DNA of 14,796 bases from JADJPL01 sp049315745 (GTDB lineage: Bacteria; Bacteroidota; Bacteroidia; Chitinophagales; Saprospiraceae): NCBI GenBank assembly GCA_049315745.1, contig JBMOJO010000077.1, positions 1 to 14,796 on the forward strand, in the 5' to 3' direction. Positions 1-7,124 of this stretch are shown one piece after another. The notes under the pieces were generated by a model. That model ran no database searches. It saw nothing but the letters and a program-made list of their open reading frames with translations, and was not told where the DNA came from. How positions within the stretch are numbered: the first letter of the stretch is position 1; every line of letters starts with the position of its first letter. The translations under genes were made by a program, and so were the position numbers.

Positions 1-60
1 ATCGCGAAAATGACGTGTCTCTCAAAAGAAAATTCTGCCGCCGCAGGCGGCAAAAGACTT
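1..60 (+). repeat. Palindromic repeat copy D (right part, cut by window edge)
   Basis: This matches the right half of the repeats at 6780-6935 and 6949-7107: the right arm of a central hairpin (about 3-23), the linker AAAAGAAAATTCT, the constant hairpin GCCGCCGCAGGCGGC (37-51) and AAAAGACTT. After position 60 it departs from the family, so the outer stem end (TTTTACACAACC in other copies) is missing. The central arm differs from those of copies A, B and C; its partner would lie left of the window, so its complementarity cannot be tested here. Confidence 0.75.
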
Positions 61-148
61 CTATGGCGGCCCGGACCAATACAAATGCAGCAGCAAAAAT
101 ATAACCCTTATCAGAAATATCCGGGAGCGAATTCGGTCAACCCGCATT

Positions 149-156
149 TATTTTTG
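149..156 (+). promoter_or_regulatory. Candidate -7 box for the thiolase gene
   Basis: TATTTTTG matches the Bacteroidota -7 consensus TAnnTTTG, 107 bp before the thiolase start. No TTG stands 19-21 bp upstream, so the -33 element is missing or weak. It also lies inside the open frame ending at 180. Confidence 0.3.
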
Positions 157-263
157 TGTTCCGATCTTTTAATGCGGTAATCGGGTTATTTTAACGGGTC
201 CAACCAATTAATGCCCTGCGGTTCCTGAAGCCGCACAAAACCAGATAAACCAAAAATAATACG

Positions 264-1442
264 ATGGAAGAAGTATTCATCCTCGCTGCAGTGCGTACGC
301 CGATCGGGAGTTTTGGTGCCGGCCTGAGCAGTTTCAGCGCAACCGAGCTGGGCGCCCTCGCAGTGGGCGGGGCGCTTGCCAGGGCCGGGATTGCCCCCGG
401 GATGGTCGAAGAAGTCATTATGGGCAACGTCTGCTCGGCCAACCTGGGCCAGGCCCCTGCGCGTCAGGCGGCGCTGGGCGCAGGGATCGGCGCCAATGTA
501 CCCTGCACTACCGTCAACAAGGTCTGTGCTTCCGGTATGAAAGCGGTGATGTACGGTGCTCAGTCCATCCAGTTGCGGCAAGCCGGCATGGTGGTCGCAG
601 GGGGCATGGAGAGCATGACGAATATCCCGTTTTATATCCCTTCTGCCCGCTGGGGCAATAAGTACGGCCACGTGCAAATGCTCGACGGCCTCGCCCGCGA
701 TGGGCTTACCGATGCGTATGACCATCAGGCGATGGGTGTCTGCGCCGATGCGACTGCCCAAAAATACCTGTTCGGACGTGCAGCGCAGGACGCTTATGCC
801 GTGCGTTCTTACCGGCGTGCGGCCGAGGCCACGCAAAAAGGGCAGTTTGCGAATGAAATCGTGCCGGTCCAAGTGCCCGTAAAAAAGGGGTTGCCGATCA
901 CGCTTTCGGAAGATGAGGAATATCAGCGCGTGGATTTTGAAAAAATCCCTGCACTGCGTCCCGCATTTACCCCGGAAGGGACCGTTACCGCGGCCAGTGC
1001 TTCCACGATCAACGACGGGGCGGCTGCCCTGGTCCTGGCGGGAAGGGCAACCGTTGAGGCGTTGGGGTTAAAGCCCATCGCCCGCATTCTCGGCTATGCA
1101 GATGCCGAGCAGGCCCCCAGCTTATTTCCGACGACGCCGATCCTCGCCGCGCCCAGGGCGCTCCAACGGGCAGGCCTGCGTATTGGCGACATGGATTTTT
1201 TCGAAGTCAATGAAGCTTTTGCGGTTGTCCCAATGGCATTTTGCCAAGAACTGCAGGTCCCGGAAGAAAAAATGAACGTTTTTGGGGGCGCTTGTGCCCT
1301 TGGCCACCCGCTCGGCGCGTCCGGGGCAAGGATCCTGGCTACGCTCGTCAACGTATTGCATTGCCATCAGGCGCGGTACGGGCTCGCGGCCATCTGTAAT
1401 GGCGGTGGCGGCGCTTCTGCGATGGTCGTTGAAAGGCTTTGA
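264..1442 (+). CDS. Acetyl-CoA C-acetyltransferase (thiolase)
   Basis: A thiolase of 392 aa, the usual length. These enzymes condense two acetyl-CoA to acetoacetyl-CoA or cleave 3-ketoacyl-CoA, in the cytoplasm. All active-site signatures are present: nucleophilic Cys88 in NKVCASGMKA, the NEAFA box (316-320), His348 in GGACALGHPLGASGAR and the second catalytic cysteine Cys378 in CNGGGGASAM. The GGACALGHP box has Cys344 where valine is more usual. The ATG at 264 gives the canonical N-terminus (EEVFILAAVRTPIG); no Shine-Dalgarno is visible, only an A-rich leader. The gene stands alone, and a good promoter for the next gene begins inside its last codons. Sequence alone does not settle biosynthetic (acetoacetyl-CoA) versus degradative (3-ketoacyl-CoA) use; the single-domain architecture with no beta-oxidation neighbour favours the acetyl-CoA type. 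Confidence 0.95.
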   Translation: MEEVFILAAVRTPIGSFGAGLSSFSATELGALAVGGALARAGIAPGMVEEVIMGNVCSANLGQAPARQAALGAGIGANVPCTTVNKVCASGMKAVMYGAQSIQLRQAGMVVAGGMESMTNIPFYIPSARWGNKYGHVQMLDGLARDGLTDAYDHQAMGVCADATAQKYLFGRAAQDAYAVRSYRRAAEATQKGQFANEIVPVQVPVKKGLPITLSEDEEYQRVDFEKIPALRPAFTPEGTVTAASASTINDGAAALVLAGRATVEALGLKPIARILGYADAEQAPSLFPTTPILAAPRALQRAGLRIGDMDFFEVNEAFAVVPMAFCQELQVPEEKMNVFGGACALGHPLGASGARILATLVNVLHCHQARYGLAAICNGGGGASAMVVERL

Positions 1443-1458
1443 GGGGTTTGTATATTTG
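1429..1458 (+). promoter_or_regulatory. Promoter for the M14 peptidase gene
   Basis: TTG (1429-1431), a 19-bp spacer, then TATATTTG (1451-1458): an exact fit to the Bacteroidota sigma-ABfr pattern (TTG, 19-21 bp, TAnnTTTG). The -33 box lies in the last codons of the thiolase gene. Expected transcription start is near 1465, giving a leader of about 145 nt with short GC-rich inverted repeats (about 1530-1570). This implies the peptidase is transcribed independently of the thiolase. Confidence 0.65.
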
Positions 1459-1608
1459 CTGCAAGGTATTTTCCGGGAAAAATTACTATTTTGGCCACTC
1501 ATCAGGCGGTTTGCCCCAAACCGTGGCAAGCACCCGTGCGGGACGCCCGCTCAAGGAGGCCCTTGTCATTGCCTGCTGATTTTTTTCAAATAAAAAAACA
1601 AAAAACGC

Positions 1609-4188
1609 ATGAGACCGTCCGTACTGCTGATGCTTTGGGTGCTATTCTGCCCTTCGTTGTTTTATGCCCAAAAAATGCCGCTCAATTATTACCTCCCCGA
1701 AATTTCTTACGATCCCGGGATTCCTGCACCCGAGGCTTATCTCGGCTACCAAATCGGGGAATGGCATATCAGCCACGATCAGCAATACGCGTATATGCGC
1801 AAGCTGGCCGAGCTCTCGCCAAGGGTCAAACTGGTCGAACACGGCCGCACCTACGAAAACCGCCCCCTTATCCATCTCATCATCACCTCAGAAAAAAACC
1901 ACCAAAACCTGGGAAGCATCCGCGCCCAGCACGTTGCGCTTACCAATCCTGCGGAATCGGGCAAGCTGAATACCGAGAATATGCCTTCGGTGCTGCTTCA
2001 GGGGTTCAGTATCCATGGAAATGAAGCCAGTGGCGCCAACGCAGCGCCGCTGGTCGCCTATTACCTGGCGGCAGGCCAGGGGGCAGCTATCGAAAAGCTG
2101 CTCGACGAGGTCGTAATCCTCTTTGACCCCAGCTTCAACCCGGACGGGCTCACCCGGTTTTCTACCTGGGCCAACTACCACAAAAACGAAAACCTCACCG
2201 GTGACCCGCAGGACAGGGAATACTCCGAGGCATGGCCCGGAGGCCGCTTTAATCACTACTGGTTTGATCTCAACCGCGACTGGCTCCTGGGGGCACACCC
2301 GGAATCCAGGGCGCGCTCCAAGGTGTTTCACGATTGGAAACCCAATATCCTGACCGACCACCATGAGATGGGCTCAAACGCAACCTTCTTTTTCATGCCC
2401 GGCGTTTCTACCCGGGTGAACCCGATTACGCCAAAAGAAAACCAGGAGCTCACCGCCAAAATCGGCGAATACCACACAAAATATCTCGACGAGATCGGTT
2501 CCCTCTATTATTCCCAGGAAGGATATGATGATTTTTACTACGGAAAAGGCTCTACCTTCCCCGATGCCAATGGCTGTATCGGTATCCTCTTCGAGCAGGG
2601 AAGCTCCCGTGGCCACCTGCAGGAAACGGCCAACGGCCCCCTGCATTTCCATTTTACGATCCGCAACCAGGTCCGTACCGCGCTTTCTACCCATGAGGCC
2701 GCCCTCCGTCTTCGCCGTCAGCTACTCGAACATCAGCGCAGCTTTTTCAGGGATGCCCTGCAGGAAGGGCGTGCGGATGTGCGCAAGGGGTTTGTCTTCG
2801 GCGACCCGTTCGACCCTGCCCGCACCGACCAGCTCGTTGAAATCCTGCGCCGTCACCAGATCGAAGTCTATAACCTCAAAAACCCGGTCGAGGCAGACGG
2901 AAAGAAGTTCGAACCAGGGGCAGCTTTTATCGTACCGCTCGAACAACGCCAGTACCGCCTGATCCGGGGAATTTTTGAGACCTCGACATCTTTTGAAGAC
3001 AGTATCTTCTACGATATATCGAGCTGGACGCTCCCCCTTTCGTTTAACCTTCCCTATACCGGCCTTGCAAAAAACTGGAGCACCGGCCTGCTGGGGCCGA
3101 AAGTAGAGGGCGACCGCCCACTAAGACCTGCTGCCCAGGCGCCGGGAATGAGTAGTTATGCCTACCTGATGGAATGGGACCACTACTACGCCCCCAAAGC
3201 CTTATATCAAATTCTCAAGGCCGGCATACGCGCTAAAGTAGGCCGTGAACCTTTTGTCCTCAACAACAAGCGCTACGAGCCCGGGACGGTCATGATCCCG
3301 GTTGCCAACCAGGAAAAATCGGCTGAAGCCATCCATGCCGAGATTGCCAAAGCTTCTGCGGCAAGTGGGGTATCTTTTACCCCCGTCCCGACAGGATTTA
3401 CGGCCATTGGGATTGATCTGGGCAGCAATGCCTTCAGCACCCTGCGCACCCCACAGGTGGCGATCATTGTAGGCGAAGGGGTTTCGCCGGGCACAGCGGG
3501 GGAAGCGTGGCACCTCCTGGACACACGCTACGATATGGTCGTCACCAAACTCGAGGCGGGCAGTGTTGGCCGCGCCGACCTTAGCCGGTACAATGTCATC
3601 GTGATGGGGGCGGGCGCCTATTCGACGGTGGGTGCCGGTGGTGCGGCCAAATTGAAAGCCTGGGTCCAGGAAGGGGGCACCCTGGTCGGTATCCAGAGCG
3701 CGATCAGTTGGCTCAAAGCCCAGGGGATCGGGTCTGTAGAAATCCGGCAGCGCAAGGACCAGGAAAAAACGCCTGCGCCACGGCCATATATCCAGATGGA
3801 TGAGGACATGGCGTCCACAGAAATCCCCGGCACGATTTTCGAGGCAGAAATTGACCCTACCCATCCGCTCGGATTTGGCTATCGCAACAGCAAAATACCC
3901 GTTTTCCGGGATAGCGAGCTTTTCCTCGAGCTGGGCAAGAATCCGTATTCCACGCCGCTGCGCTATACGGACAATCCGCTCCTCAGCGGGTATATCAAGG
4001 GCTCGATGCGCGACCTGCCCAACCGGAGCGCCGCGATCGTAGTCTCCGGGGAAGGCAGCGGAAAAGTTATCTTTATGGCCGACAACCCGAATTTCCGGGC
4101 GCATTGGTTCGGCACGAACAAATTATTCGCCAACGCGCTGTTCTTCGGCCATACCATCAGCGGGATGTCCCTCGAACGGGGGAGATAA
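1609..4188 (+). CDS. Secreted M14-family zinc metallopeptidase with C-terminal amidotransferase-like region
   Basis: An 859-aa exported protein. Residues 1-20 form a signal peptide (basic start, hydrophobic core, cut probably after FYA-Q). The zinc carboxypeptidase domain covers about 45-380. Zinc ligands His136 and Glu139 lie in SIHGNEASGAN, the third ligand is His251 or His252 in TDHHEMG, the substrate-binding Arg is probably R223 in NRDW, and the catalytic Glu is E329 in GILFEQGSSRG. After a middle region, about 600-720 resembles a class I glutamine-amidotransferase-like fold (QVAIIVGEG, YNVIVMGAGAY, GGTLVGIQSA), as in large M14 proteins of this phylum; no catalytic Cys-His pair is evident, so it is probably non-enzymatic. 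Likely role is digestion of peptides outside the cytoplasm. The ATG at 1609 directly precedes the signal peptide. It has its own promoter; pcm follows after 84 bp. Confidence 0.9.
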   Translation: MRPSVLLMLWVLFCPSLFYAQKMPLNYYLPEISYDPGIPAPEAYLGYQIGEWHISHDQQYAYMRKLAELSPRVKLVEHGRTYENRPLIHLIITSEKNHQNLGSIRAQHVALTNPAESGKLNTENMPSVLLQGFSIHGNEASGANAAPLVAYYLAAGQGAAIEKLLDEVVILFDPSFNPDGLTRFSTWANYHKNENLTGDPQDREYSEAWPGGRFNHYWFDLNRDWLLGAHPESRARSKVFHDWKPNILTDHHEMGSNATFFFMPGVSTRVNPITPKENQELTAKIGEYHTKYLDEIGSLYYSQEGYDDFYYGKGSTFPDANGCIGILFEQGSSRGHLQETANGPLHFHFTIRNQVRTALSTHEAALRLRRQLLEHQRSFFRDALQEGRADVRKGFVFGDPFDPARTDQLVEILRRHQIEVYNLKNPVEADGKKFEPGAAFIVPLEQRQYRLIRGIFETSTSFEDSIFYDISSWTLPLSFNLPYTGLAKNWSTGLLGPKVEGDRPLRPAAQAPGMSSYAYLMEWDHYYAPKALYQILKAGIRAKVGREPFVLNNKRYEPGTVMIPVANQEKSAEAIHAEIAKASAASGVSFTPVPTGFTAIGIDLGSNAFSTLRTPQVAIIVGEGVSPGTAGEAWHLLDTRYDMVVTKLEAGSVGRADLSRYNVIVMGAGAYSTVGAGGAAKLKAWVQEGGTLVGIQSAISWLKAQGIGSVEIRQRKDQEKTPAPRPYIQMDEDMASTEIPGTIFEAEIDPTHPLGFGYRNSKIPVFRDSELFLELGKNPYSTPLRYTDNPLLSGYIKGSMRDLPNRSAAIVVSGEGSGKVIFMADNPNFRAHWFGTNKLFANALFFGHTISGMSLERGR

Positions 4189-4272
4189 GACCAGGCGAGG
4201 CAACCGCAGCATGAGCGATTGTGCCGGGGAAAAGGCACCTTCTGTTCAAAGCGATATTTCTTTGACATTAAA

Positions 4273-4923
4273 ATGTGCATCGTGGAAGATACCTACCGCC
4301 ACCAGGGCATGCGCCGAAAGCTGATCGCCGATCTTCGGGAAAGGGGGATCCGGGACGAGCGCGTCCTGGCGGCGATGGGCGAGATACCGCGGCATTTTTT
4401 TCTCGATAAAGCCTTCGAGGAGTGGGCTTATCAGGACAAGCCTTTCCCGATCGGCGCGGGCCAGACGATCTCACAGCCTTATACGGTCGCTTTCATGACC
4501 GAATTGCTGGAGGTACGCAAGCGGGACAAGGTACTGGAGATCGGCACCGGCTCCGGGTATCAGGCGGCCGTACTGGCGGCGCTGGGGGCGCGGGTTTTTT
4601 CCGTAGAGCGGCACAAAGCCTTATACGTTGCCGCAAAGGCTTTGCTCGAAAAGATGGAACTTGGGCGGATACGGCTTTTCCTGCGCGACGGTTATAAGGG
4701 GCTTCCCGAATTTGCCCCGTTTGACCGCATCATTGTAACGGCGGGGGCGCCGCAAATCCCCGAGGCCCTGAAAGCACAACTCGGTATTGGCGGGATACTG
4801 GTTATCCCCGTCGGCGAGGACTATCAGACGATGCTAAAGGTTACCCGCCGCGCTGAAGATGACTTTGTTGAGGAAGAAAAGGGCAGTTTTCGATTTGTCC
4901 CCTTTTTGGGGGGAATAGAATAG
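4273..4923 (+). CDS. pcm: Protein-L-isoaspartate O-methyltransferase
   Basis: A 216-aa cytoplasmic SAM-dependent repair enzyme that methylates L-isoaspartyl residues in aged proteins so that they can return to aspartate. Seen here: the N-terminal family pattern (RRKLIADLRERGI, EIPRHFF), the GQTISQP substrate loop (63-69), the SAM-binding motif I LEIGTGSGYQAAVLA (88-102) and the post-motif DRIIVTAGAP (151-160). The length is normal. The frame is open back to a TTG at 4219, but those codons have no family similarity, so ATG 4273 is chosen; GTG 4282 (VEDTYRHQG) is an equally plausible start three codons later. It lies 84 bp after the M14 gene and 70 bp before the DUF1295 gene, so joint transcription is possible, though no promoter or terminator was found in either gap. 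Confidence 0.93.
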   Translation: MCIVEDTYRHQGMRRKLIADLRERGIRDERVLAAMGEIPRHFFLDKAFEEWAYQDKPFPIGAGQTISQPYTVAFMTELLEVRKRDKVLEIGTGSGYQAAVLAALGARVFSVERHKALYVAAKALLEKMELGRIRLFLRDGYKGLPEFAPFDRIIVTAGAPQIPEALKAQLGIGGILVIPVGEDYQTMLKVTRRAEDDFVEEEKGSFRFVPFLGGIE

Positions 4924-4993
4924 GTTTGCGACGCGGCCGGGCTTTTGCCAGGCCCATGCAATCCTGACAGAATAGTCTGGTAAAACAGGTTTT

Positions 4994-5779
4994 ATGGGCA
5001 GTTTATATTATGAGTCGGCATTTGTACTAATCTGTTTCCTGCACCTTGCGTTCCTGGTAGCGGTGATCAGCAAAGACAACAGCTGGGCAGACGTCGCCTG
5101 GGGCCTTGGTTTTGTGGCCGTTGCCTGCTATACCCATTGGCGATCGCCGCATCCGGGCAGCGGGCTGCTCCTGGTCCTGACGGCCCTTTGGGGGGTGCGG
5201 CTGTCCGGATATCTGTTTTTGCGCAAGCTGCAGCGCCCCGGGGAAGACTGGCGGTATGCGCGTTGGAGAAAAGCATGGGGCAGGCGGGCGCTGCTGCGGG
5301 GATATCTTCAGGTATTTCTGTTGCAGGGCTTTTTTTTGTGGCTCATTGCGGTGCCGTTGTGGCTGCGTCCCGGCGGTAGTTTTGGGCATTGGATACAATG
5401 GATCGGACTGGGGATATGGATGCTGGGTTTTTTTTGGGAGGCGGTGGCCGACCGGCAACTGGCGCGTTTCAAGCGGGATGTGGCGAATAAAGGCAGGATT
5501 ATGCGTTCCGGGCTCTGGCGCTATTCCCGTCACCCGAATTATTTCGGTGAAATATTGGTCTGGTGGGGCATCTTTATCATCGTACTGCCCTGGGGGCAGT
5601 GGATGATCTACCTGGTGAGCCCTGTCGTAGTTACCTGGCTGTTGGCAAGGGTATCGGGGGTCCCGATGCTGGAAAGCAAGTACCGGGAAAATCCGGAATA
5701 CCGCGATTATGTAAGCAAAACCCCTGCCCTGATTCCTTTTCTGCCTGTCGCGCAGGCCACAAAAAACAACGAAAAATGA
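4994..5779 (+). CDS. DUF1295 / steroid 5-alpha-reductase-like membrane protein
   Basis: A 261-aa polytopic inner-membrane protein with about six hydrophobic segments (near residues 7-27, 33-48, 56-76, 104-125, 132-149 and 184-220). The C-terminal half carries the family signature GLWRYSRHPNYFGE (about 172-185), preceded by EAVADRQ, as in DUF1295 and related isoprenylcysteine methyltransferase / steroid-reductase-like proteins. Members are thought to reduce or methylate lipophilic substrates; the substrate cannot be told from sequence. The start ATG 4994 has a weak ACAGG upstream (4985-4989). Its stop codon overlaps the start of the DUF4212 gene (ATGA, 5776-5779), so the two are probably translationally coupled. 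Confidence 0.85.
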   Translation: MGSLYYESAFVLICFLHLAFLVAVISKDNSWADVAWGLGFVAVACYTHWRSPHPGSGLLLVLTALWGVRLSGYLFLRKLQRPGEDWRYARWRKAWGRRALLRGYLQVFLLQGFFLWLIAVPLWLRPGGSFGHWIQWIGLGIWMLGFFWEAVADRQLARFKRDVANKGRIMRSGLWRYSRHPNYFGEILVWWGIFIIVLPWGQWMIYLVSPVVVTWLLARVSGVPMLESKYRENPEYRDYVSKTPALIPFLPVAQATKNNEK

Positions 5780-6024
5780 AAGATCATTCGGCGTATTGGA
5801 AAAAGAACCTCCAGTTTTTGGGGATTCTGCTACTGGTATGGTTTATGGTATCCTTTGGCTTTGGCATCCTTTTCCGGACATCCCTCGACCAGTTTCGGCT
5901 GGGGGGGTTCAAGCTTGGGTTTTGGTTTGCCCAGAATGGTGCCATTTATGTGTTCATCGTCCTGATTTTCGTCTATGTCTTTTGGATGAACCGGCTGGAC
6001 AAGGAGTACGATGTGGACGAATAG
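5776..6024 (+). CDS. DUF4212 sodium/solute symporter small subunit, without its large subunit
   Basis: An 82-aa protein with two membrane segments (about 13-34 and 48-71) and the DUF4212/TIGR03647 layout: a YWKKNL start, VSFGFGILF at the end of helix 1, the central GGFKLGFWFAQNGAIYVF and a C-terminal FWMNRLDKEYDV. In known cases this small subunit precedes, and presumably works with, a large VC_2705-type sodium/solute symporter related to ActP. Here no such gene follows: psd converges from the other strand after 15 nt. The start ATG overlaps the DUF1295 stop by 4 nt. Either the large subunit is encoded elsewhere, or the small protein has been recruited to the DUF1295 protein. Family assignment is from recognised motifs, not a search. 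Confidence 0.85.
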   Translation: MKDHSAYWKKNLQFLGILLLVWFMVSFGFGILFRTSLDQFRLGGFKLGFWFAQNGAIYVFIVLIFVYVFWMNRLDKEYDVDE

Positions 6025-6039
6025 ACTTGCGGCGGGGCA

Positions 6040-6693
6040 TTAGGGGTTAAGGCGGGCCAGTACGTCCACATTGCCCTTGACCTTTTGTCCAAGCTGGACG
6101 AGGACTTCTGCGTCCAGCGGCAAAAAGATATCCACCCGGGAGCCAAATTTGATGAAACCCATTTCCTGTCCCTGGCGCACCTCCTGCCCCGGCTGCAGGT
6201 AGTTGACGATCCTGCGGGCCAGCGCACCGGCAATCTGCCGGAGCAGTACCGGGCCATGAGGGCCTTCAATGACTGCGGTCATGCGTTCGTTTTCGGTGGA
6301 CGACTTGGGGTGCCAGGCTACGAGGTATTTCCCGGGATGATATTTTCGATAAGCGACCTTACCACTGAAGGGGGTACGGTTTGCATGGACGTTGATGGGC
6401 GACATAAATACCGAGACCATGAGGCGCCGGTCTTTGAAATATTCGTCTTCCTCGAATTCCTCGATCACGACTACCTTCCCATCGGCGGGGGAGTACACCA
6501 GGCGGTCGTCGGGGGCGGCAACCGGCCTGGCCGGATTTCTGAAAAACTGCAGAACGATGATGAGCAGCCCTGCCGAGACGATACCCAGCCAGGGTTGCGT
6601 CCAGGTCATTCCCGCATATCCTGCAACCAGGTTCAGGGGCAGCAAAACGGCCAGTGTCAGGCCTATTGTAACGTAGCCTTCGCGATGGATCAT
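6040..6693 (-). CDS. psd: Phosphatidylserine decarboxylase family protein (short, GSR type)
   Basis: A 217-aa enzyme that decarboxylates phosphatidylserine to phosphatidylethanolamine at the inner membrane. Two N-terminal hydrophobic segments (about 9-27 and 34-50) anchor it. The core has SPADGKVV (68-75), MSPINVHANR (97-106) with a conserved His, and KFGSRVD (182-188), in which self-cleavage between Gly184 and Ser185 should create the pyruvoyl cofactor. The GSR form replaces the LGST of the E. coli enzyme and is typical of short homologues in this phylum. The frame is open for 20 more codons upstream, but those come from linker DNA and decayed repeat E, whereas MIHREGY at 6693 is the family N-terminus. 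The Shine-Dalgarno is only A-rich (GAAAAAA). It is convergent with the DUF4212 gene, 15 nt away. Confidence 0.92.
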   Translation of the reverse strand: MIHREGYVTIGLTLAVLLPLNLVAGYAGMTWTQPWLGIVSAGLLIIVLQFFRNPARPVAAPDDRLVYSPADGKVVVIEEFEEDEYFKDRRLMVSVFMSPINVHANRTPFSGKVAYRKYHPGKYLVAWHPKSSTENERMTAVIEGPHGPVLLRQIAGALARRIVNYLQPGQEVRQGQEMGFIKFGSRVDIFLPLDAEVLVQLGQKVKGNVDVLARLNP

Positions 6694-6717
6694 TTTTTTC
6701 AAGTTTTTTCGGTTAAC

Positions 6718-6729
6718 CCCAAATTTGGG
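6718..6729. promoter_or_regulatory. 12-bp perfect palindrome upstream of psd
   Basis: CCCAAATTTGGG lies 24 bp before the psd start and abuts decayed repeat E. It could be an operator, or simply arise at the repeat junction. No -7 box was found beside it. Confidence 0.25.
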
Positions 6730-6777
6730 TTTGTATAAAAAGTCTTTTGCCACTTGCGGCAGTAGAACATTCTTTTA
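6727..6777 (-). repeat. Palindromic repeat fragment E (decayed, inverted)
   Basis: Read on the plus strand this resembles the reverse complement of the right end of copy B: GGTTTGTATAAAAAGTC for the outer arm, TTTTGCCACTTGCGGCAGTAG for the GCCGCC hairpin (now imperfect), then ACATTCTTTT for the linker. Several substitutions suggest an old copy. It is in opposite orientation to A and B, and A begins 2 nt after it. Confidence 0.65.
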
Positions 6778-6779
6778 GT

Positions 6780-6935
6780 GGGTTGTGTAAAAAGGTTTTT
6801 TACGGCGCTTCGCGCCGAATAATATTTGGATGGAGACTTGTTTTTAATGATTTCGCGAAGCGAAATCATTAAAAACAAGTCTCCATCCAAAGAAAATTCT
6901 GCCGCCGCAGGCGGCAAAAACTTTTTACACAACCC
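6780..6935 (+). repeat. Palindromic cloverleaf repeat copy A
   Basis: A 156-bp element. The outer stem is GGGTTGTGTAAAAAG (6780-6794) pairing with 6921-6935, 15 bp perfect. Inside are hairpin 1, GGCGCTTCGCGCC (6804-6816); a central hairpin with a perfect 32-bp stem (6825-6856 with 6860-6891, loop GAA); and hairpin 3, GCCGCCGCAGGCGGC (6901-6915). It can therefore form a four-way cloverleaf. The flanking parts are almost the same as in copy B, while the central stem differs at compensated positions. No protein gene is supported within it. Confidence 0.9.
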
Positions 6936-6948
6936 CTCAGAAGAATAT

Positions 6949-7107
6949 GGGGTTGTGTAAAAAGTCTTTTCATGGCGCTTCGCGCCAAATTTAAGTTTAA
7001 AACCGACGTGTTTTTCATGATTTTGCGAAGCAAAATCATGAAAAACACGTCGGTTTCAAAAGAATATTCTGCCGCCGCAGGCGGCAAAAGACTTTTTGCA
7101 CAACCCC
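6949..7107 (+). repeat. Palindromic cloverleaf repeat copy B
   Basis: A 159-bp element in the same orientation as copy A, 13 bp after it. The outer stem is 6949-6970 with 7086-7107: 22 positions, 21 Watson-Crick pairs and one T/G that would be a G-U wobble in RNA. Hairpin 1 is GGCGCTTCGCGCC (6974-6986). The central hairpin has a perfect 27-bp stem (7000-7026 with 7030-7056, loop GAA), extended by 3 pairs beyond one mismatch. Hairpin 3 is at 7071-7085. It ends 17 bp after the stop of the 125-aa gene. Confidence 0.9.
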
Positions 7108-7124
7108 GGGCAGCCGGGGGCTAT

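Larger units (their letters stand above)
1..180 (+). other. Open frame entering from the left edge, stop at 178-180
   Basis: Frame 1 is open from the window edge to TAA at 178-180 (59 codons). Its first 20 codons are repeat copy D and the rest is a polar stretch rich in Q, Y, N and P (for example QQQKYNPYQKYPG). It could be the C-terminal end of an upstream gene that now reads through the repeat, or chance. The repeats are often open in this frame (SAAAGGKRLF appears again in copy B), so openness is weak evidence. No function can be assigned. Confidence 0.2.

Noticed and set aside
186..872. A 228-codon minus-strand frame opposite the thiolase
   Set aside because: It is antisense to a complete thiolase and has no family motif.
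3202..4104. A 300-codon minus-strand frame opposite the M14 gene
   Set aside because: It is a shadow of the C-terminal part of the peptidase gene, with no motif of its own.
6727..7107. A CRISPR array
   Set aside because: There are only a few copies, in mixed orientation; each unit is about 157 bp with internal hairpins, and there are no regular short repeats or spacers.
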